From positions 40,649 to 104,648 of the forward strand of contig JAFMHL010000006.1 in assembly GCA_017854535.1 (NCBI GenBank): a stretch of 64,000 nt of DNA, in the 5' to 3' direction. The position numbers were made by a program, and so were the translations under genes. This DNA is from Nitratireductor sp. Its GTDB lineage: Bacteria; Pseudomonadota; Alphaproteobacteria; Rhizobiales; Rhizobiaceae. This document shows, piece by piece, positions 20,606 through 32,071 of this stretch. Below the pieces are notes generated by a model. It saw nothing but the letters and a program-made list of their open reading frames with translations, made no database searches and was not told the origin of the DNA. Position 1 is the first letter of the stretch, and each line of letters starts with the position of its first letter.

Positions 20606-22012
20606 ATGTGGAAGCGGCTAAAATCCTTATTGCGCGTTACGGCCGTTCGCTTGTCGATTGCCTATACGCTTGCTTTTGGCCTGCTGGCTATCATCCTCGT
20701 TTTTTACATGACAGGTAGCGCCGTTGATTACCTGCGCCAACAATTTCAGTCGAGCATCAATCAGGAAATTACTTCTCTTCGCACTATTTATGAAAGCCGT
20801 GGATTGAATGCGCTGGTGAGAACCATGGAGGTTCGCGCTCGTGCGCCTGGCGCAAATTTATATGTCATTAGCGATCCGGCAGGTTCGATCATTGCAGGTA
20901 ATGTTCGCGATATTGATAGTGATTTGTTGGCAGAAACCGGCTGGCATATGCATCCCTTTGAATATGAGGGTTTTGATACTGATCGAAGCGCAAACGGAGA
21001 GCGTGATCAAAAAAGTAGAGCAGTCGCCCGATCTTTTGAACTGCCTAATGGAATGCGCATTCTCGTCGGCGAAGACATTGGTGAGCCTGAGCGCTTGCGC
21101 GGTGTCGTAAGAAAAGCGCTTTCTTTCTCACTAGGAATGATGCTGCTTGTGGGGTTTCTGATCTGGTATTTTGTTGGGAGCAGAGCGCTTAAACGCATAG
21201 ACATGGTCTCTAAGTCGACCGAGCGGATATTGGCAGGCGACCAGTCTGAACGACTTCCTGTAACAGGTGTCAATGATGAGTTTGACCGTCTCTCCAAACG
21301 TATGAATGTGATGCTTGATCGAATATCTCTGCTCGACAAAGGGCTAAGAAATGTTTCTGATTCAATCGCTCATGATTTGAAAACACCACTCACCAGGCTC
21401 CGAAACAAGGCAGATGCTGCACTTACTGCTGATCATGAAGATAGCAAAAGCCGTGAGGCATTGACGGAAGTCATCGCGGACTCCGATCAACTGATCAAAA
21501 CTTTTAATGCGCTTTTGATGATTTCTCGCGTTGAAGCTGGTTCTCAAATTGCTGAATTAGCGGTGCTTGATATGAGTGCGCTTTTGGAAGATGTTGCAGA
21601 GTTATATGAGCCGGTGTGCGAAGAGGAAGGGTTTGAACTGGAAGTCAAAATTGACAGCGATGTGAAAGTTCTAGGCAATCGTGAACTTCTTTCGCAGGCA
21701 TTGGCCAATTTGTTGGATAACGCTCTAAAATATGGTGCGACGAATGGTGAAACCAATCGTAAAGTCACGATAGGTTTGCGCAAAGAAGGTAAGGCAGTTA
21801 TCGCCTATGTTGCAGACCAAGGGCAGGGTATTGCCGCTTCTGACAGAGAAAGAGTCAAGGAACGTTTTGCCCGTCTTGATGAGAGTCGTTCTTTGCCCGG
21901 GAACGGATTGGGGCTTGCGTTGGTTGATGCAATAGCCAAACTACATAATGGTAGATTCGAGTTGGGAGACGCGAAGCCAGGATTGTTGGCAGAACTTATT
22001 TTCCCAGCGTAA
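20606..22012 (+). CDS. HAMP sensor histidine kinase
   Basis: Two TM, HAMP, H-box VSDSIAHDLKTPLTRLRNKAD, GNGLGLALVDAI. Confidence 0.92.
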   Translation: MWKRLKSLLRVTAVRLSIAYTLAFGLLAIILVFYMTGSAVDYLRQQFQSSINQEITSLRTIYESRGLNALVRTMEVRARAPGANLYVISDPAGSIIAGNVRDIDSDLLAETGWHMHPFEYEGFDTDRSANGERDQKSRAVARSFELPNGMRILVGEDIGEPERLRGVVRKALSFSLGMMLLVGFLIWYFVGSRALKRIDMVSKSTERILAGDQSERLPVTGVNDEFDRLSKRMNVMLDRISLLDKGLRNVSDSIAHDLKTPLTRLRNKADAALTADHEDSKSREALTEVIADSDQLIKTFNALLMISRVEAGSQIAELAVLDMSALLEDVAELYEPVCEEEGFELEVKIDSDVKVLGNRELLSQALANLLDNALKYGATNGETNRKVTIGLRKEGKAVIAYVADQGQGIAASDRERVKERFARLDESRSLPGNGLGLALVDAIAKLHNGRFELGDAKPGLLAELIFPA

Positions 22013-22039
22013 CTCAAACTCTGTGAAATGAAGTAACCA

Positions 22040-24994
22040 ATGGCAAAGTCGCTAGAAGATGTTCTTGGCAAAAGAAATCTGGATATAAGTCCTCAAAAGG
22101 TCAAAGCTGCGAATGCAATTGAAACAGATATCCTCGCTAAACTTTCAGAGATTTCAAAGGACAATTCCAAAGCTGCGACTTTGCTTAATCAACTTCAGGC
22201 AGATAGCCGTTCACTGACATTCTTAGCGAATATATTTTCCTTGTCTCCGTATCTCAGAGATTGCGCTCTGATCAGATCAGGAATTCTGGCCGAATGCCTT
22301 TCCGGCCCGTTTGATAAAGTATTGGCTGATATCGTACAAAATACCGCTGAAAGTTGGCGCGACGGAGTTTCGCAAACCGAGTTTATGACAGGGTTGCGCC
22401 TGGCAAAACGAAGGATATCTTTGGCGCTTGGTATTGCTGATCTTGGCAGGTGGTTAGAGCCATCAGCGGTGACTAGAATTCTAAGTGAATTTGCAGATGC
22501 GGCCCTTTCGGCAACGGTCAATTACCTGCTCGTTGAGTTACACAATTCCGGTAAAGTTGTGCTTGGCGATCCAGAAAATCCGTCGTCTGGCAGCGGTATC
22601 ATTGTTTTGGGAATGGGGAAATTCGGTGCATTTGAGCTCAATTATTCCTCTGACATAGACATAATTCTATTCTTCGATCTATCGCAGAAAATGCAATTGT
22701 TAAGCGATGATCCAACAACCGTTTTTGTTCGTTTAGCCAAACAATTGAGCCGCATATTGCAAGAGAGAACCGGCGATGGATATGTCTTCCGCGTTGATTT
22801 GCGCTTGCGTCCTGATCCAGGCTCTACACCCTTGGCCATTCCTGTGGAGACGGCGTTCAACTATTACGAAGCATATGGTCAAAACTGGGAGCGCGCCGCA
22901 TTCATTAAAGCAAGGGCGGTTGCAGGGGACATTAACTGTGGTAACGAATTTTTGCGTGGGCTGGCACCATTTGTCTGGCGGAAATATTTGGACTTTGCAG
23001 CCATCCAAGATGTGCATTCCATCAAACGCCAAATCCATGCGCACAAGGGCCATGGCGAGATTGCCGTCAAAGGGCACAATGTCAAATTGGGCCGTGGCGG
23101 CATTCGGGAAATCGAGTTTTTTGTACAAACACAGCAGTTGATCGCTGGCGGTAGGCGGCCTCAATTGCGGACCACGGGCACTATTGAAGGCTTGAATGCC
23201 CTATGTGCAGATGGTTGGATAACCGCTGATGCGGCAGCCGAACTTACAGATGCATACTGGTTTTTGCGCAATGTGGAACACCGTATTCAAATGATATCGG
23301 ATGAGCAAAGCCACACATTACCAGAGGATGAAGAAGGCCTAAATCGTATTGCCTTGATGATGGGGCATAAAGATCATCAAGACTTTGCAGAACGCCTAGT
23401 GACTAAGATGCGCATTGTAGGGCGCCATTATGCCGCTTTGTTTGAAGCAACACCTGAATTGGCTGCCAAAGGCGGTAACCTGGTGTTCACAGGTGATGAT
23501 GATGATCCTGGCACGCTGGAAACCATTTCAAATATGGGCTTTCAGCAACCATCCCAGATCATTTCAACGATTAAAGGATGGCACTATGGGCGCTACAACG
23601 CAGTGCGAACTGCACCGGCTCGTGAAATGCTCACAGAAATCACCCCTACGCTCTTGGAAGCATTTTCAGAAACCACACACCCCGATTTATCCTTTTTTGC
23701 ATTTGACCGTTTCTTGAGTGGTTTACCTGCAGGCATACAATTTTTCTCAATCCTTAAATCGAACGCTAATCTCATTCGTTTGATCACGTTGATCTTGGGG
23801 TCTGCACCACGTCTTGCAGAAATCATCACCCGCAAGCCTCATATATTTGACGGATTAATTGATCCATCCTTTACCGCAAGCATTCCAGACAAAGAAGAAT
23901 TAAGCGCGCGTTTGAGCAATGCACTTGATCGCGCGCCTTCTTATGAAGAGAAACTGGATCAGGCACGCATCTTTGCTGCCGAACAGCGTTTTCTAATTGG
24001 CATTCGTTTGATCAACCGAACAATCAACGCGCGACAGGCTGGCATCGCTTACACACGTCTTGCTGAGGTCGTTCTTGAGCTTTTGACGGATGTTGTACGC
24101 CATGCATTCGAGCAAAAACATGGGGTCATCAAAGGCGGACAAATTGGCGTTCTGGGCATGGGAAGGTTGGGAAGCTACGATTTAACGGCAAGCTCTGATC
24201 TTGATCTGATTTTCTTATATGATCATGATGAGGACGCAGAAGCTTCCAACGGTGAGAAGCCGCTTTACCCCCAACAATATTTTATCCGTTTGGTTCAGCG
24301 CCTTATCACAGCAATGAACGCGCCAACAGCTGAAGGTACTCTTTATGAATTAGACTTTCGCTTGCGTCCGTCGGGCAATTCGGGGCCTTTGGCAACCCAT
24401 CTTCAGTCTTTTGTTAAATATCAAAACGAGGAAGCATGGATTTGGGAGAGTCAGGCAATCGTCAGAGCTCGAGCGATCATTGGTGACGGCGAAATTGTTA
24501 AAATGATTGAAAACGAACTCAGCAAAATACGCAGCGTTGAACGTGATCGAGTAAAAGTCACAAAAGAAATTTTGGACATGCGAAAGACGCTGGACAAAGA
24601 AAAGCCGGCATCAAATTTGTTTGACGTAAAGCGGGCCCAAGGTGGACTGGTAGATATTGAATTCATAGGCCAGTGGGCGGTTCTTACCGGTTCTGTTGAA
24701 TTCCCTTCAAACTATGATTCCTCTACTTTGGCACTTATAGAAAACACAAAAGATGCGGAGTTGAACTTGGCCGACAAGGAGACGTTGAAGAATGCTTATG
24801 AGTACTTCAATGCGATCCTTCAAATCCAGCGGGTATGTTTAGATGGTGGTTTCGATCCAACTGAGAAAGATAAAGGTTTTGCTGCCGTATTGACTGAGCA
24901 GGTATCTTCACCGGACCTAAAAGTGCTTATTGCGCAGCTCAAGGACACACAAAAGGAAGTCCGGGCGATTTTTACTAAAGTGATAAGCAAATAA
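22040..24994 (+). CDS. glnE: Bifunctional glutamine synthetase adenylyltransferase/deadenylyltransferase
   Basis: 984 aa with two nucleotidyltransferase motifs (GMGKFGAFELNYSSDIDIILFFD; GMGRLGSYDLTASSDLDLIFLYD). Confidence 0.97.
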   Translation: MAKSLEDVLGKRNLDISPQKVKAANAIETDILAKLSEISKDNSKAATLLNQLQADSRSLTFLANIFSLSPYLRDCALIRSGILAECLSGPFDKVLADIVQNTAESWRDGVSQTEFMTGLRLAKRRISLALGIADLGRWLEPSAVTRILSEFADAALSATVNYLLVELHNSGKVVLGDPENPSSGSGIIVLGMGKFGAFELNYSSDIDIILFFDLSQKMQLLSDDPTTVFVRLAKQLSRILQERTGDGYVFRVDLRLRPDPGSTPLAIPVETAFNYYEAYGQNWERAAFIKARAVAGDINCGNEFLRGLAPFVWRKYLDFAAIQDVHSIKRQIHAHKGHGEIAVKGHNVKLGRGGIREIEFFVQTQQLIAGGRRPQLRTTGTIEGLNALCADGWITADAAAELTDAYWFLRNVEHRIQMISDEQSHTLPEDEEGLNRIALMMGHKDHQDFAERLVTKMRIVGRHYAALFEATPELAAKGGNLVFTGDDDDPGTLETISNMGFQQPSQIISTIKGWHYGRYNAVRTAPAREMLTEITPTLLEAFSETTHPDLSFFAFDRFLSGLPAGIQFFSILKSNANLIRLITLILGSAPRLAEIITRKPHIFDGLIDPSFTASIPDKEELSARLSNALDRAPSYEEKLDQARIFAAEQRFLIGIRLINRTINARQAGIAYTRLAEVVLELLTDVVRHAFEQKHGVIKGGQIGVLGMGRLGSYDLTASSDLDLIFLYDHDEDAEASNGEKPLYPQQYFIRLVQRLITAMNAPTAEGTLYELDFRLRPSGNSGPLATHLQSFVKYQNEEAWIWESQAIVRARAIIGDGEIVKMIENELSKIRSVERDRVKVTKEILDMRKTLDKEKPASNLFDVKRAQGGLVDIEFIGQWAVLTGSVEFPSNYDSSTLALIENTKDAELNLADKETLKNAYEYFNAILQIQRVCLDGGFDPTEKDKGFAAVLTEQVSSPDLKVLIAQLKDTQKEVRAIFTKVISK

Positions 24995-25049
24995 AAAAAA
25001 CCCCGAACCGATGAGGTCCAGGGAGCCAGTTGGCAGGGAGTTTGTATTC

Positions 25050-27401
25050 TTAAGAAGCCTTCTTTAGCGCGCTCGGAGAGGCTTTCTTGAGCGGCAATTG
25101 GAGGGATACGATCGTGCCCTCATTGAGGCGTGATCTGATTTTTATAGCGCCTCCATGCATCTCGGCCAAAGATCTGGAAATAGCCAAGCCAAGACCAGAG
25201 CCACTATGGTTCCGTGTGAGCTGGTTCTGCGCTTGTTCAAATGGACGACCCAATTTTTTCATGTCTTCTTTTGAAATGCCAATGCCATTGTCTTCAATCG
25301 TTATGCGCAGAGAGTTACCAACAATTCGCGCACGAACATGGATGTTGCCTTGTTTGCTGCTGAATTTGACTGCATTTGACAAAAGGTTCAGCAGGATCTG
25401 TTTAACCGCCCGTCTGTCGGCTTCAATCTGCAGGTCGGCAGATATTTCTTCATTGATCACAATTTCTTTGGTGTCCGCATCGCGATGGATAATTCTCATC
25501 GTCTCGGCAATAATATTGTCGACTTGGATGTTTTCGTAATCAAGCGTGAAGCGTCCTGCTTCGATCTTAGACATATCAAGGATATCGTTGATAACCCCCA
25601 ACAGGAAATTCCCGCTATCGTGAATGTCACGGCAATATTCATGATATTTCAGAGAGCCTAATTTGCCAAACATTTCTGCGCGCATGATTTCAGAAAAGCC
25701 GATCACAGCGTTTAGCGGCGTTCTCAATTCATGGCTCATATTGGCAAGAAAATCAGATTTTGCTTTGTTCGCTGCTTCCGCGCGGTTTTTCTCGATGGCG
25801 TGCTTTTCTGCAAGCTCCACCAATTGTTGCGCTTGCACTTCCAGCGTTTGGCGGGAGCGCTTCAAATCTGAAATAGTCGCCTTCAAACGTCCTTCAGAAT
25901 CCATCAATTTGTTTTCATGGCGTTTGATATTGGTGATGTCGTTGCCAACCGAAACATACCCGCCATCTTGGGTCCGGCGTTCATTTATTTGCAGCCAGCG
26001 ACCGTCATTTAATTGCACTTCATAAGATCTTGCATCGTTGTCTTTTGGACCGCTCAACATAATTTCTGTGCCTACCAGTGATATATTTGCTGAACTCATC
26101 AACTGATCATAGGTAATGCCAGGAATAGCAAAATCTGGTTTAATGCCATGTAACTGTTGAAACTTGCTGTTGCACATTACCAATCTTTTGCGATTATCCC
26201 ACAAGACAAACGCTTCTGAGAGATTTTCAATGGCATCATGAAGACGATTAGCAATGCGTTTCGTACGCTTACGAATCTTCTCTTGTTCTGTGACGTCGAT
26301 AGCAATCCCGATTAGTTGTGGCTCACCTTGTTCATTTCGAACGACTTGCGCGCGAATGCGTATCCAGGTCCAGCCATCATCGTGGTTTTTCATTCTAAAG
26401 ACTTTGTCGACAGCTTCGGCGTTCTCGACCAAGACCATATCCGCCAGCGAGTATAGATCTGGATCATCAGGATGGATCATATCTGAAATTTGCCTGAAAC
26501 TGAGAACGCTGTTTCCAGGTTCACGGCCCAGTAACTGATACATCGAGTCTGACCAATAGACATGACCTCTTGAAAGATCCCAATCCCATAGTCCGCAACG
26601 CCCGCGCAGCAACGCAGCCTCAAATCTGTCCTGTATCGTTGTGTAAATCTCGTCGGCTTCTTTAGCCCGAACACTTTGCGCGAAATAGGCATAGAGGATG
26701 ACCACAAGAATGCTGGCTGTACCCACAAAAAGAGACACATTTGTGGAAACCGACTTCCGCCAGTTTTCCATCATCGGCGCAGTCGGTTGGTAAACTGTGA
26801 TCCCACCAAATGGTGTCGGCAAAATACGGTGAACGCCAAGTGCGGGTTGTTTGCCTTCAACCATGATATTGTCAGACTCTAGGCTCTGACCAAATTTTGA
26901 CATCAAATCTGAATTGGCAAAGGTAGTGGATATATGTTTGCCGTATAAATGACTTTCGCGGGGAAGTGTGGCTCTTATGATGCCATTTTGATCTGACAAA
27001 ACGACGTGTCTGTCACGCTTTATATAGCGTGCTGGGACATTGTCATTGATCAGGTTTTCCAGCTTGCTCTCTTGTATCATTTCTGGCGCGACCAGAAGTT
27101 GATTGGAAATTCGTGCTTCGACAAGCTCGGCGATGAAATGCAGTTCGGCTTTGTTGGCATCTACAATCTGTTGGCCAAGCGTATTGATTTGCACCCAGCG
27201 GACCAACGCAACAACCATCAGGAAAATAACGATAAGAATCGGTACAAGACGGCGCAAAAAGTCTTCTGACTTAAGCAGGCGCTCATAGGCCGGATGATAA
27301 AGCTGCTTGGCATAGCCAACCACGCCCCGTTTCTGCTTTTTGACAAATTCAGCAGAATCCGTTTTCCCGCCGCGCGCAATGCGTGCGTCAGCCTGTCCCA
27401 T
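25050..27401 (-). CDS. pleC: PAS sensor histidine kinase, PleC-like
   Basis: Periplasmic region, PAS domains, SDFLANMSHELRTPLNAVIGFSEIM, GSGLGLAISRSL; glnE-side position matches rhizobial pleC context as recalled. Internal Met at 27401 has SD GGGGAGG. Confidence 0.8.
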   Translation of the reverse strand: MGQADARIARGGKTDSAEFVKKQKRGVVGYAKQLYHPAYERLLKSEDFLRRLVPILIVIFLMVVALVRWVQINTLGQQIVDANKAELHFIAELVEARISNQLLVAPEMIQESKLENLINDNVPARYIKRDRHVVLSDQNGIIRATLPRESHLYGKHISTTFANSDLMSKFGQSLESDNIMVEGKQPALGVHRILPTPFGGITVYQPTAPMMENWRKSVSTNVSLFVGTASILVVILYAYFAQSVRAKEADEIYTTIQDRFEAALLRGRCGLWDWDLSRGHVYWSDSMYQLLGREPGNSVLSFRQISDMIHPDDPDLYSLADMVLVENAEAVDKVFRMKNHDDGWTWIRIRAQVVRNEQGEPQLIGIAIDVTEQEKIRKRTKRIANRLHDAIENLSEAFVLWDNRKRLVMCNSKFQQLHGIKPDFAIPGITYDQLMSSANISLVGTEIMLSGPKDNDARSYEVQLNDGRWLQINERRTQDGGYVSVGNDITNIKRHENKLMDSEGRLKATISDLKRSRQTLEVQAQQLVELAEKHAIEKNRAEAANKAKSDFLANMSHELRTPLNAVIGFSEIMRAEMFGKLGSLKYHEYCRDIHDSGNFLLGVINDILDMSKIEAGRFTLDYENIQVDNIIAETMRIIHRDADTKEIVINEEISADLQIEADRRAVKQILLNLLSNAVKFSSKQGNIHVRARIVGNSLRITIEDNGIGISKEDMKKLGRPFEQAQNQLTRNHSGSGLGLAISRSLAEMHGGAIKIRSRLNEGTIVSLQLPLKKASPSALKKAS

Positions 27402-27620
27402 AAAGGGCCTCCCCGTAAATTTGATTGCACTCAATACCGCATTGATTTGCATGCACACCATGAATCAAGACGAATCTACTTGTCCAGAGCGAAGGATTCG
27501 TTTTTCTTCCGTTTGGGCGAATTTCTTACCAAATCGTAAAAAAGTGAGTCTTTTGAGTCACACTTTGAGGTTGGAAAACAGTTCTCTTGATTTTAAGAGG
27601 CCAACAAGCTCACTTTCAGA

Positions 27621-30275
27621 TCATGACGCCAAAATGCGGTCAAGGATTTCACTAACATCCCGCGACAAGCCTTTTTGTTTCTTAAGAGCTAGCAGATGTT
27701 TGTGGGCCAGTTTTCTTCTGGCAGGCTCCAAAACGCGCCAAGAGCGGAAACTTGTCAGCAATCGCGAGGCAATTTGAGGATTAATACCGTCTAACTTTGC
27801 GACACTTTGCGCGACGAACCCGTATCCAGCCCCATCTTTGCGATTGAACCCTGTTGGATTGCCAGAGGCAAATGCTGCAATCACCGAACGAACTCTGTTC
27901 GGATTAGTCCATTTGAAGTCAGGATGTGCAACCAATTGATTGATGGTCTCAAGAGCGTTTAGTCCCGGCATAATCGCCTGTGTTGTAAACCATTTATCCA
28001 ACACAATTTGGTCCTCTTTGAAGAGGTGATAAAACTGCTTTGTTGTTTTATCTGCTTCCGGCGTTCCGGCAAGTTCTTGCAGGATCATTCGAAATGCAAA
28101 TTCTTTGTCACTCATATTGTTTGAATTTTTAAACTGACGAACAATAGCTTTGTCAGCCTTCTCACTATTTGCATATAACTCATAGGCAAGCAGCAGATTA
28201 AGCAGGTCGCGTTTCCCTGCTTCAGATGCAGATGGAGAATATTCCAGTTCGGGAGCAAGGCGCTTTACCAACTGTTTTCGCACGCCATCAAGGCTTTCGC
28301 CAAGAGCGGCTAACAACGCGCGGCGAGCGCCATACACTATATCAGGATCAATATTCTTGCCAATCATGCGCGCCAATTCGCTTTCAGACGGCAGAGTCAA
28401 AGCCATCGCGCGAAAGGCCGGTTCCAAACTATCATCAAGCACAATATCGCGACACACATTGAGGAAGGATGGGTTCCATTTTGGTTTGGTCTTTTTCTGC
28501 ATCGCCCGCATGGCTGCTAGGATTTGCCTCGTCGCTATGGTCCGTAATGCCTGCCATCTGTTAAATTCGTCACTGTCGTGGGAACTTAGGAAAATCAGCT
28601 CTTTGTCTGTGTGGCGATAATTCACTTCAACCGGCGCGCTGAAGCTGCGGTTGAAGGAAAGGACAGGGCGCGTATCTATGCCATGAAATGTAATTTTATG
28701 TTTGCGTTTGTCGATCTCAAAAACGTCACCAAAATGGTCTGCACCAGTTATTTTTGTTGGTGAAAGTTCCTTGTCGTCGCCAACGCCGATAAGCCCCATG
28801 CGGATTGGCATATGCATCAACTTCTTGCGCGGTTGACCTGGGCTAGGCGATAGAGACTGTTCAATTTCAACGGTAAAAGTTTTTTTGTCGCTGTCATAGT
28901 CGGTCATCACATGCAGGTTAGGGGTGCCTGCTTGTGTGTACCATAGGAAGAATTGTGAAAGATCACGTTTGCTTGTATATTCAAAGCACGCAATAAAATC
29001 TTCAATGGTTGCCGCGTCCCCATCATGGCGCGTCAAATAACGTTTCATGCCGGATGCGAACTTCTTAGGCCCCAATAAGGTCGCTAACATTCGAACAATC
29101 TCGGCGCCTTTTTCGTAAATCGTTGATGTATAAAAATTATTGATTTCGCGATAGCTATCAGGACGTACTGCGTGAGCTAGCGGCCCAGCATCCTCAGGAA
29201 ATTGATGGGCCCGAAGTGCTACAACATCCTCGATGCGTTTTACAGCACGCGAGCGCATATCTGCCGAAAACTCCTGATCTCGATAGACCGTCAGTCCCTC
29301 TTTCAAACATAACTGAAACCAGTCTCGGCATGTAATGCGATTGCCCGTCCAATTGTGGAAATATTCATGGGCGATGATTGCCTCAATGCGTGAGAAGTCT
29401 GCATCGGTGGCTGTGTTTGGAATTGCCAGAACATATTTGTCGTTGAAGACATTCAGACCTTTGTTTTCCATGGCGCCCATATTGAAGTCAGACACTGCGA
29501 CAATATTGAAAACATCAAGATCATAAGCGCAATTGAAAACTTCTTCGTCCCAACGCATCGAGCGAATCAAAGCATCCATGGCATATCCGGCCCGATCTTC
29601 CTTGCCTTTTTCCACATAGATTCCAAGACGAACATTGCGACCTTCGCTTGTTACATAATCTTCGTGAATAGACCCAAGATCACCTGCCACTAGCGCAAAC
29701 AGATAGCTCGGTTTTGGATGAGGGTCATGCCAGATCGCAAAATGCCGATCCTTTCCAACAGATCCGGTTGCTCCCGGATTGCCATTGGATAGCAGCAAAG
29801 GTTCAGATTTCTTATTTCCTTCCACACGAACTGTATAAGTGGTCAAAACATCGGGACGGTCAGGAAAATAGGTGATCCGCCTAAACCCTTGCGCTTCACA
29901 TTGTGTGCAATAATTGCCGCCTGATCTATAAAGACCAGATAATGCAGTGTTGGCAGTCGGGTTAATACTGGTAACGATTTCTAATTCAAATTCCTTTGGT
30001 GGATTAGAAAGTGTGAATGTGTCGCCATTCGCTGAATATGCTTTGCTAGGTAATTTAGCACCATCCAATGTTACGGATATTAGCTCCAAACCGTCGCCAT
30101 CCAAAACCAATGGTTTTGAACTTTTGATACCTTTGTTTCGGATATAGCTCGTCGTGCTGGTTACAATGGTTTCAGTTTCTTGGAGTTGAAAATGCAGATG
30201 AGTTTTCTCTACCAGATAAGCCGGCTTCGAATAGTGTTTCAGCAATACAGGGCGGGCAGATTGAGTGCGATACAT
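27621..30275 (-). CDS. pepN: Aminopeptidase N (M1)
   Basis: GAMENKGLN and HEYFHNWTGNRITCRDWFQLCLKEGLT motifs. Confidence 0.97.
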   Translation of the reverse strand: MYRTQSARPVLLKHYSKPAYLVEKTHLHFQLQETETIVTSTTSYIRNKGIKSSKPLVLDGDGLELISVTLDGAKLPSKAYSANGDTFTLSNPPKEFELEIVTSINPTANTALSGLYRSGGNYCTQCEAQGFRRITYFPDRPDVLTTYTVRVEGNKKSEPLLLSNGNPGATGSVGKDRHFAIWHDPHPKPSYLFALVAGDLGSIHEDYVTSEGRNVRLGIYVEKGKEDRAGYAMDALIRSMRWDEEVFNCAYDLDVFNIVAVSDFNMGAMENKGLNVFNDKYVLAIPNTATDADFSRIEAIIAHEYFHNWTGNRITCRDWFQLCLKEGLTVYRDQEFSADMRSRAVKRIEDVVALRAHQFPEDAGPLAHAVRPDSYREINNFYTSTIYEKGAEIVRMLATLLGPKKFASGMKRYLTRHDGDAATIEDFIACFEYTSKRDLSQFFLWYTQAGTPNLHVMTDYDSDKKTFTVEIEQSLSPSPGQPRKKLMHMPIRMGLIGVGDDKELSPTKITGADHFGDVFEIDKRKHKITFHGIDTRPVLSFNRSFSAPVEVNYRHTDKELIFLSSHDSDEFNRWQALRTIATRQILAAMRAMQKKTKPKWNPSFLNVCRDIVLDDSLEPAFRAMALTLPSESELARMIGKNIDPDIVYGARRALLAALGESLDGVRKQLVKRLAPELEYSPSASEAGKRDLLNLLLAYELYANSEKADKAIVRQFKNSNNMSDKEFAFRMILQELAGTPEADKTTKQFYHLFKEDQIVLDKWFTTQAIMPGLNALETINQLVAHPDFKWTNPNRVRSVIAAFASGNPTGFNRKDGAGYGFVAQSVAKLDGINPQIASRLLTSFRSWRVLEPARRKLAHKHLLALKKQKGLSRDVSEILDRILAS

Positions 30276-30423
30276 TTATACAGTCTCATTGAGTGATTCT
30301 TGATCAACCCCTAAACCAATTTGCAGAAAAGCAAAAATACTTGTGAACTAAATTTCACTACACTTGTTGCCAAAATCGAGCTAAAGAAACTTTACGCGCG
30401 TATAGATATGTCAGGAAAACTCT

Positions 30424-32064
30424 ATGACCAGCTCATCCCTCAAAGCCCACAGTTCTGAACTTAAGGCCCACAAAAATCGCTTGTCTCGTATTTCCATGCG
30501 CGAACAATTTGGCGCTGACAAGAAGCGGTTTTCAAAATTTTCGGTTTGCACCGATGATATGATCTTCGACTATTCAAAAAATCGGATAGATACACCTTCG
30601 ATGAAAGCACTTGTTGCATTGGCAAAATCGGCTGGCGTTTCAAATTATCGAGATCGAATGTTTGCAGGAGCGCAAATCAACGAAACCGAGGGCAGGGCTG
30701 TTTTGCATACAGCCTTACGCAACACTTCGGGAAAACCGGTTTTAGTTGATGGCAAAGATGTCATGCCAGACATTCAAAAAGTGCTTAAAGCAATGGCCGC
30801 TTTTGCCAACAAGGTTCGCAACGGAAAATATGCAGTAACGGAAGGTAAGATCACGGATATCGTCAATATCGGTATTGGTGGCTCTGATCTCGGCCCTGCT
30901 ATGGCAACCCTTGCTTTATCTCCTTGGCATAATGGCCCGCGCGCGCATTTTGTTTCGAATGTGGACGGAGCTGATCTTGCAGATACATTTAAGAAAATTG
31001 AGCCAGCAACCACTCTCTTTATTGTAGCTTCCAAAACATTCACCACACAGGAAACAATGCGCAATGCTGAAAGCGCCAGAACGTGGCTGAAGAAGCAATT
31101 GTGCAAAAAAGATGTTGGGCAGCATTTCGCCGCACTTTCAACCAATCTTGAAGCAACCCGTAAATTTGGCATTGATGACGAGCGAACCTTCGGTTTTTGG
31201 GACTGGGTAGGCGGGCGCTATTCGATTTGGTCAGCCATTGGCCTGTCTTTGATGATTGCCATCGGCCCTAAGAAATTCAATGAGTTCTTGGAAGGGGCCC
31301 ATCAAGCCGACCTTCATTTTCAGTCAGAACCGTATGAGAAAAACATTCCTGTATTGATGGCGCTGCTTGGCATTTGGAATCGGAATATCTGGGGGCACGC
31401 AACCCAAGCAGTGTTGCCATATGATAACAGGCTTTCCCGCTTTGCTGCTTATCTCCAGCAATTAGACATGGAATCAAATGGCAAGCGTGTAATGATGAAC
31501 GGTAAGCGGGCTACATCCGATACGGGAGCGATCCTTTGGGGCGAACCGGGGACCAATGGACAACATGCTTTTTATCAATTGATCCATCAGGGTACGAGTG
31601 TCATTCCCTGCGACTTTCTAGTTGCTGCTAAGCCGCAAGAGAAAATGGGCGATCATCATTCCCTATTGGTGGCGAATTGCCTTGCTCAATCGGAAGCTTT
31701 GATGATTGGTAAAACCGAAGACGAAGCTAAATCAGAATTAATAGCTTCGGGCATGAGCGAAAAACAGGCAAAGGCCCTTGCCCCACATAAGGTCTTTGAG
31801 GGTAATCGCCCGTCAAATACTTTTTTATATAAACAGCTTGATCCAAAAACGCTTGGAATGCTGCTTGCATTTTATGAGCACAAGGTTTTCGCTCAAGGGG
31901 TCATTTGGGGCATCAATTCATTTGACCAATGGGGCGTTGAACTTGGAAAAGCACTGGCTGGGCAATTGGTTCCCATGGTAAAAGATCCGGCTTTGGCTAA
32001 AAACAAGGACGCTTCCACGCTTGGCCTATTGGCAAGTTATCATGAGCTTAAAAAGGCCAAATAG
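30424..32064 (+). CDS. pgi: Glucose-6-phosphate isomerase
   Basis: [41 protein letters not shown]. Confidence 0.97.
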   Translation: MTSSSLKAHSSELKAHKNRLSRISMREQFGADKKRFSKFSVCTDDMIFDYSKNRIDTPSMKALVALAKSAGVSNYRDRMFAGAQINETEGRAVLHTALRNTSGKPVLVDGKDVMPDIQKVLKAMAAFANKVRNGKYAVTEGKITDIVNIGIGGSDLGPAMATLALSPWHNGPRAHFVSNVDGADLADTFKKIEPATTLFIVASKTFTTQETMRNAESARTWLKKQLCKKDVGQHFAALSTNLEATRKFGIDDERTFGFWDWVGGRYSIWSAIGLSLMIAIGPKKFNEFLEGAHQADLHFQSEPYEKNIPVLMALLGIWNRNIWGHATQAVLPYDNRLSRFAAYLQQLDMESNGKRVMMNGKRATSDTGAILWGEPGTNGQHAFYQLIHQGTSVIPCDFLVAAKPQEKMGDHHSLLVANCLAQSEALMIGKTEDEAKSELIASGMSEKQAKALAPHKVFEGNRPSNTFLYKQLDPKTLGMLLAFYEHKVFAQGVIWGINSFDQWGVELGKALAGQLVPMVKDPALAKNKDASTLGLLASYHELKKAK

Positions 32065-32071
32065 ATCGGCC

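Noticed and set aside
25087-25539. 150-aa plus-strand ORF
   Set aside because: Antisense to the histidine kinase catalytic region; composition mirrors the opposite strand.
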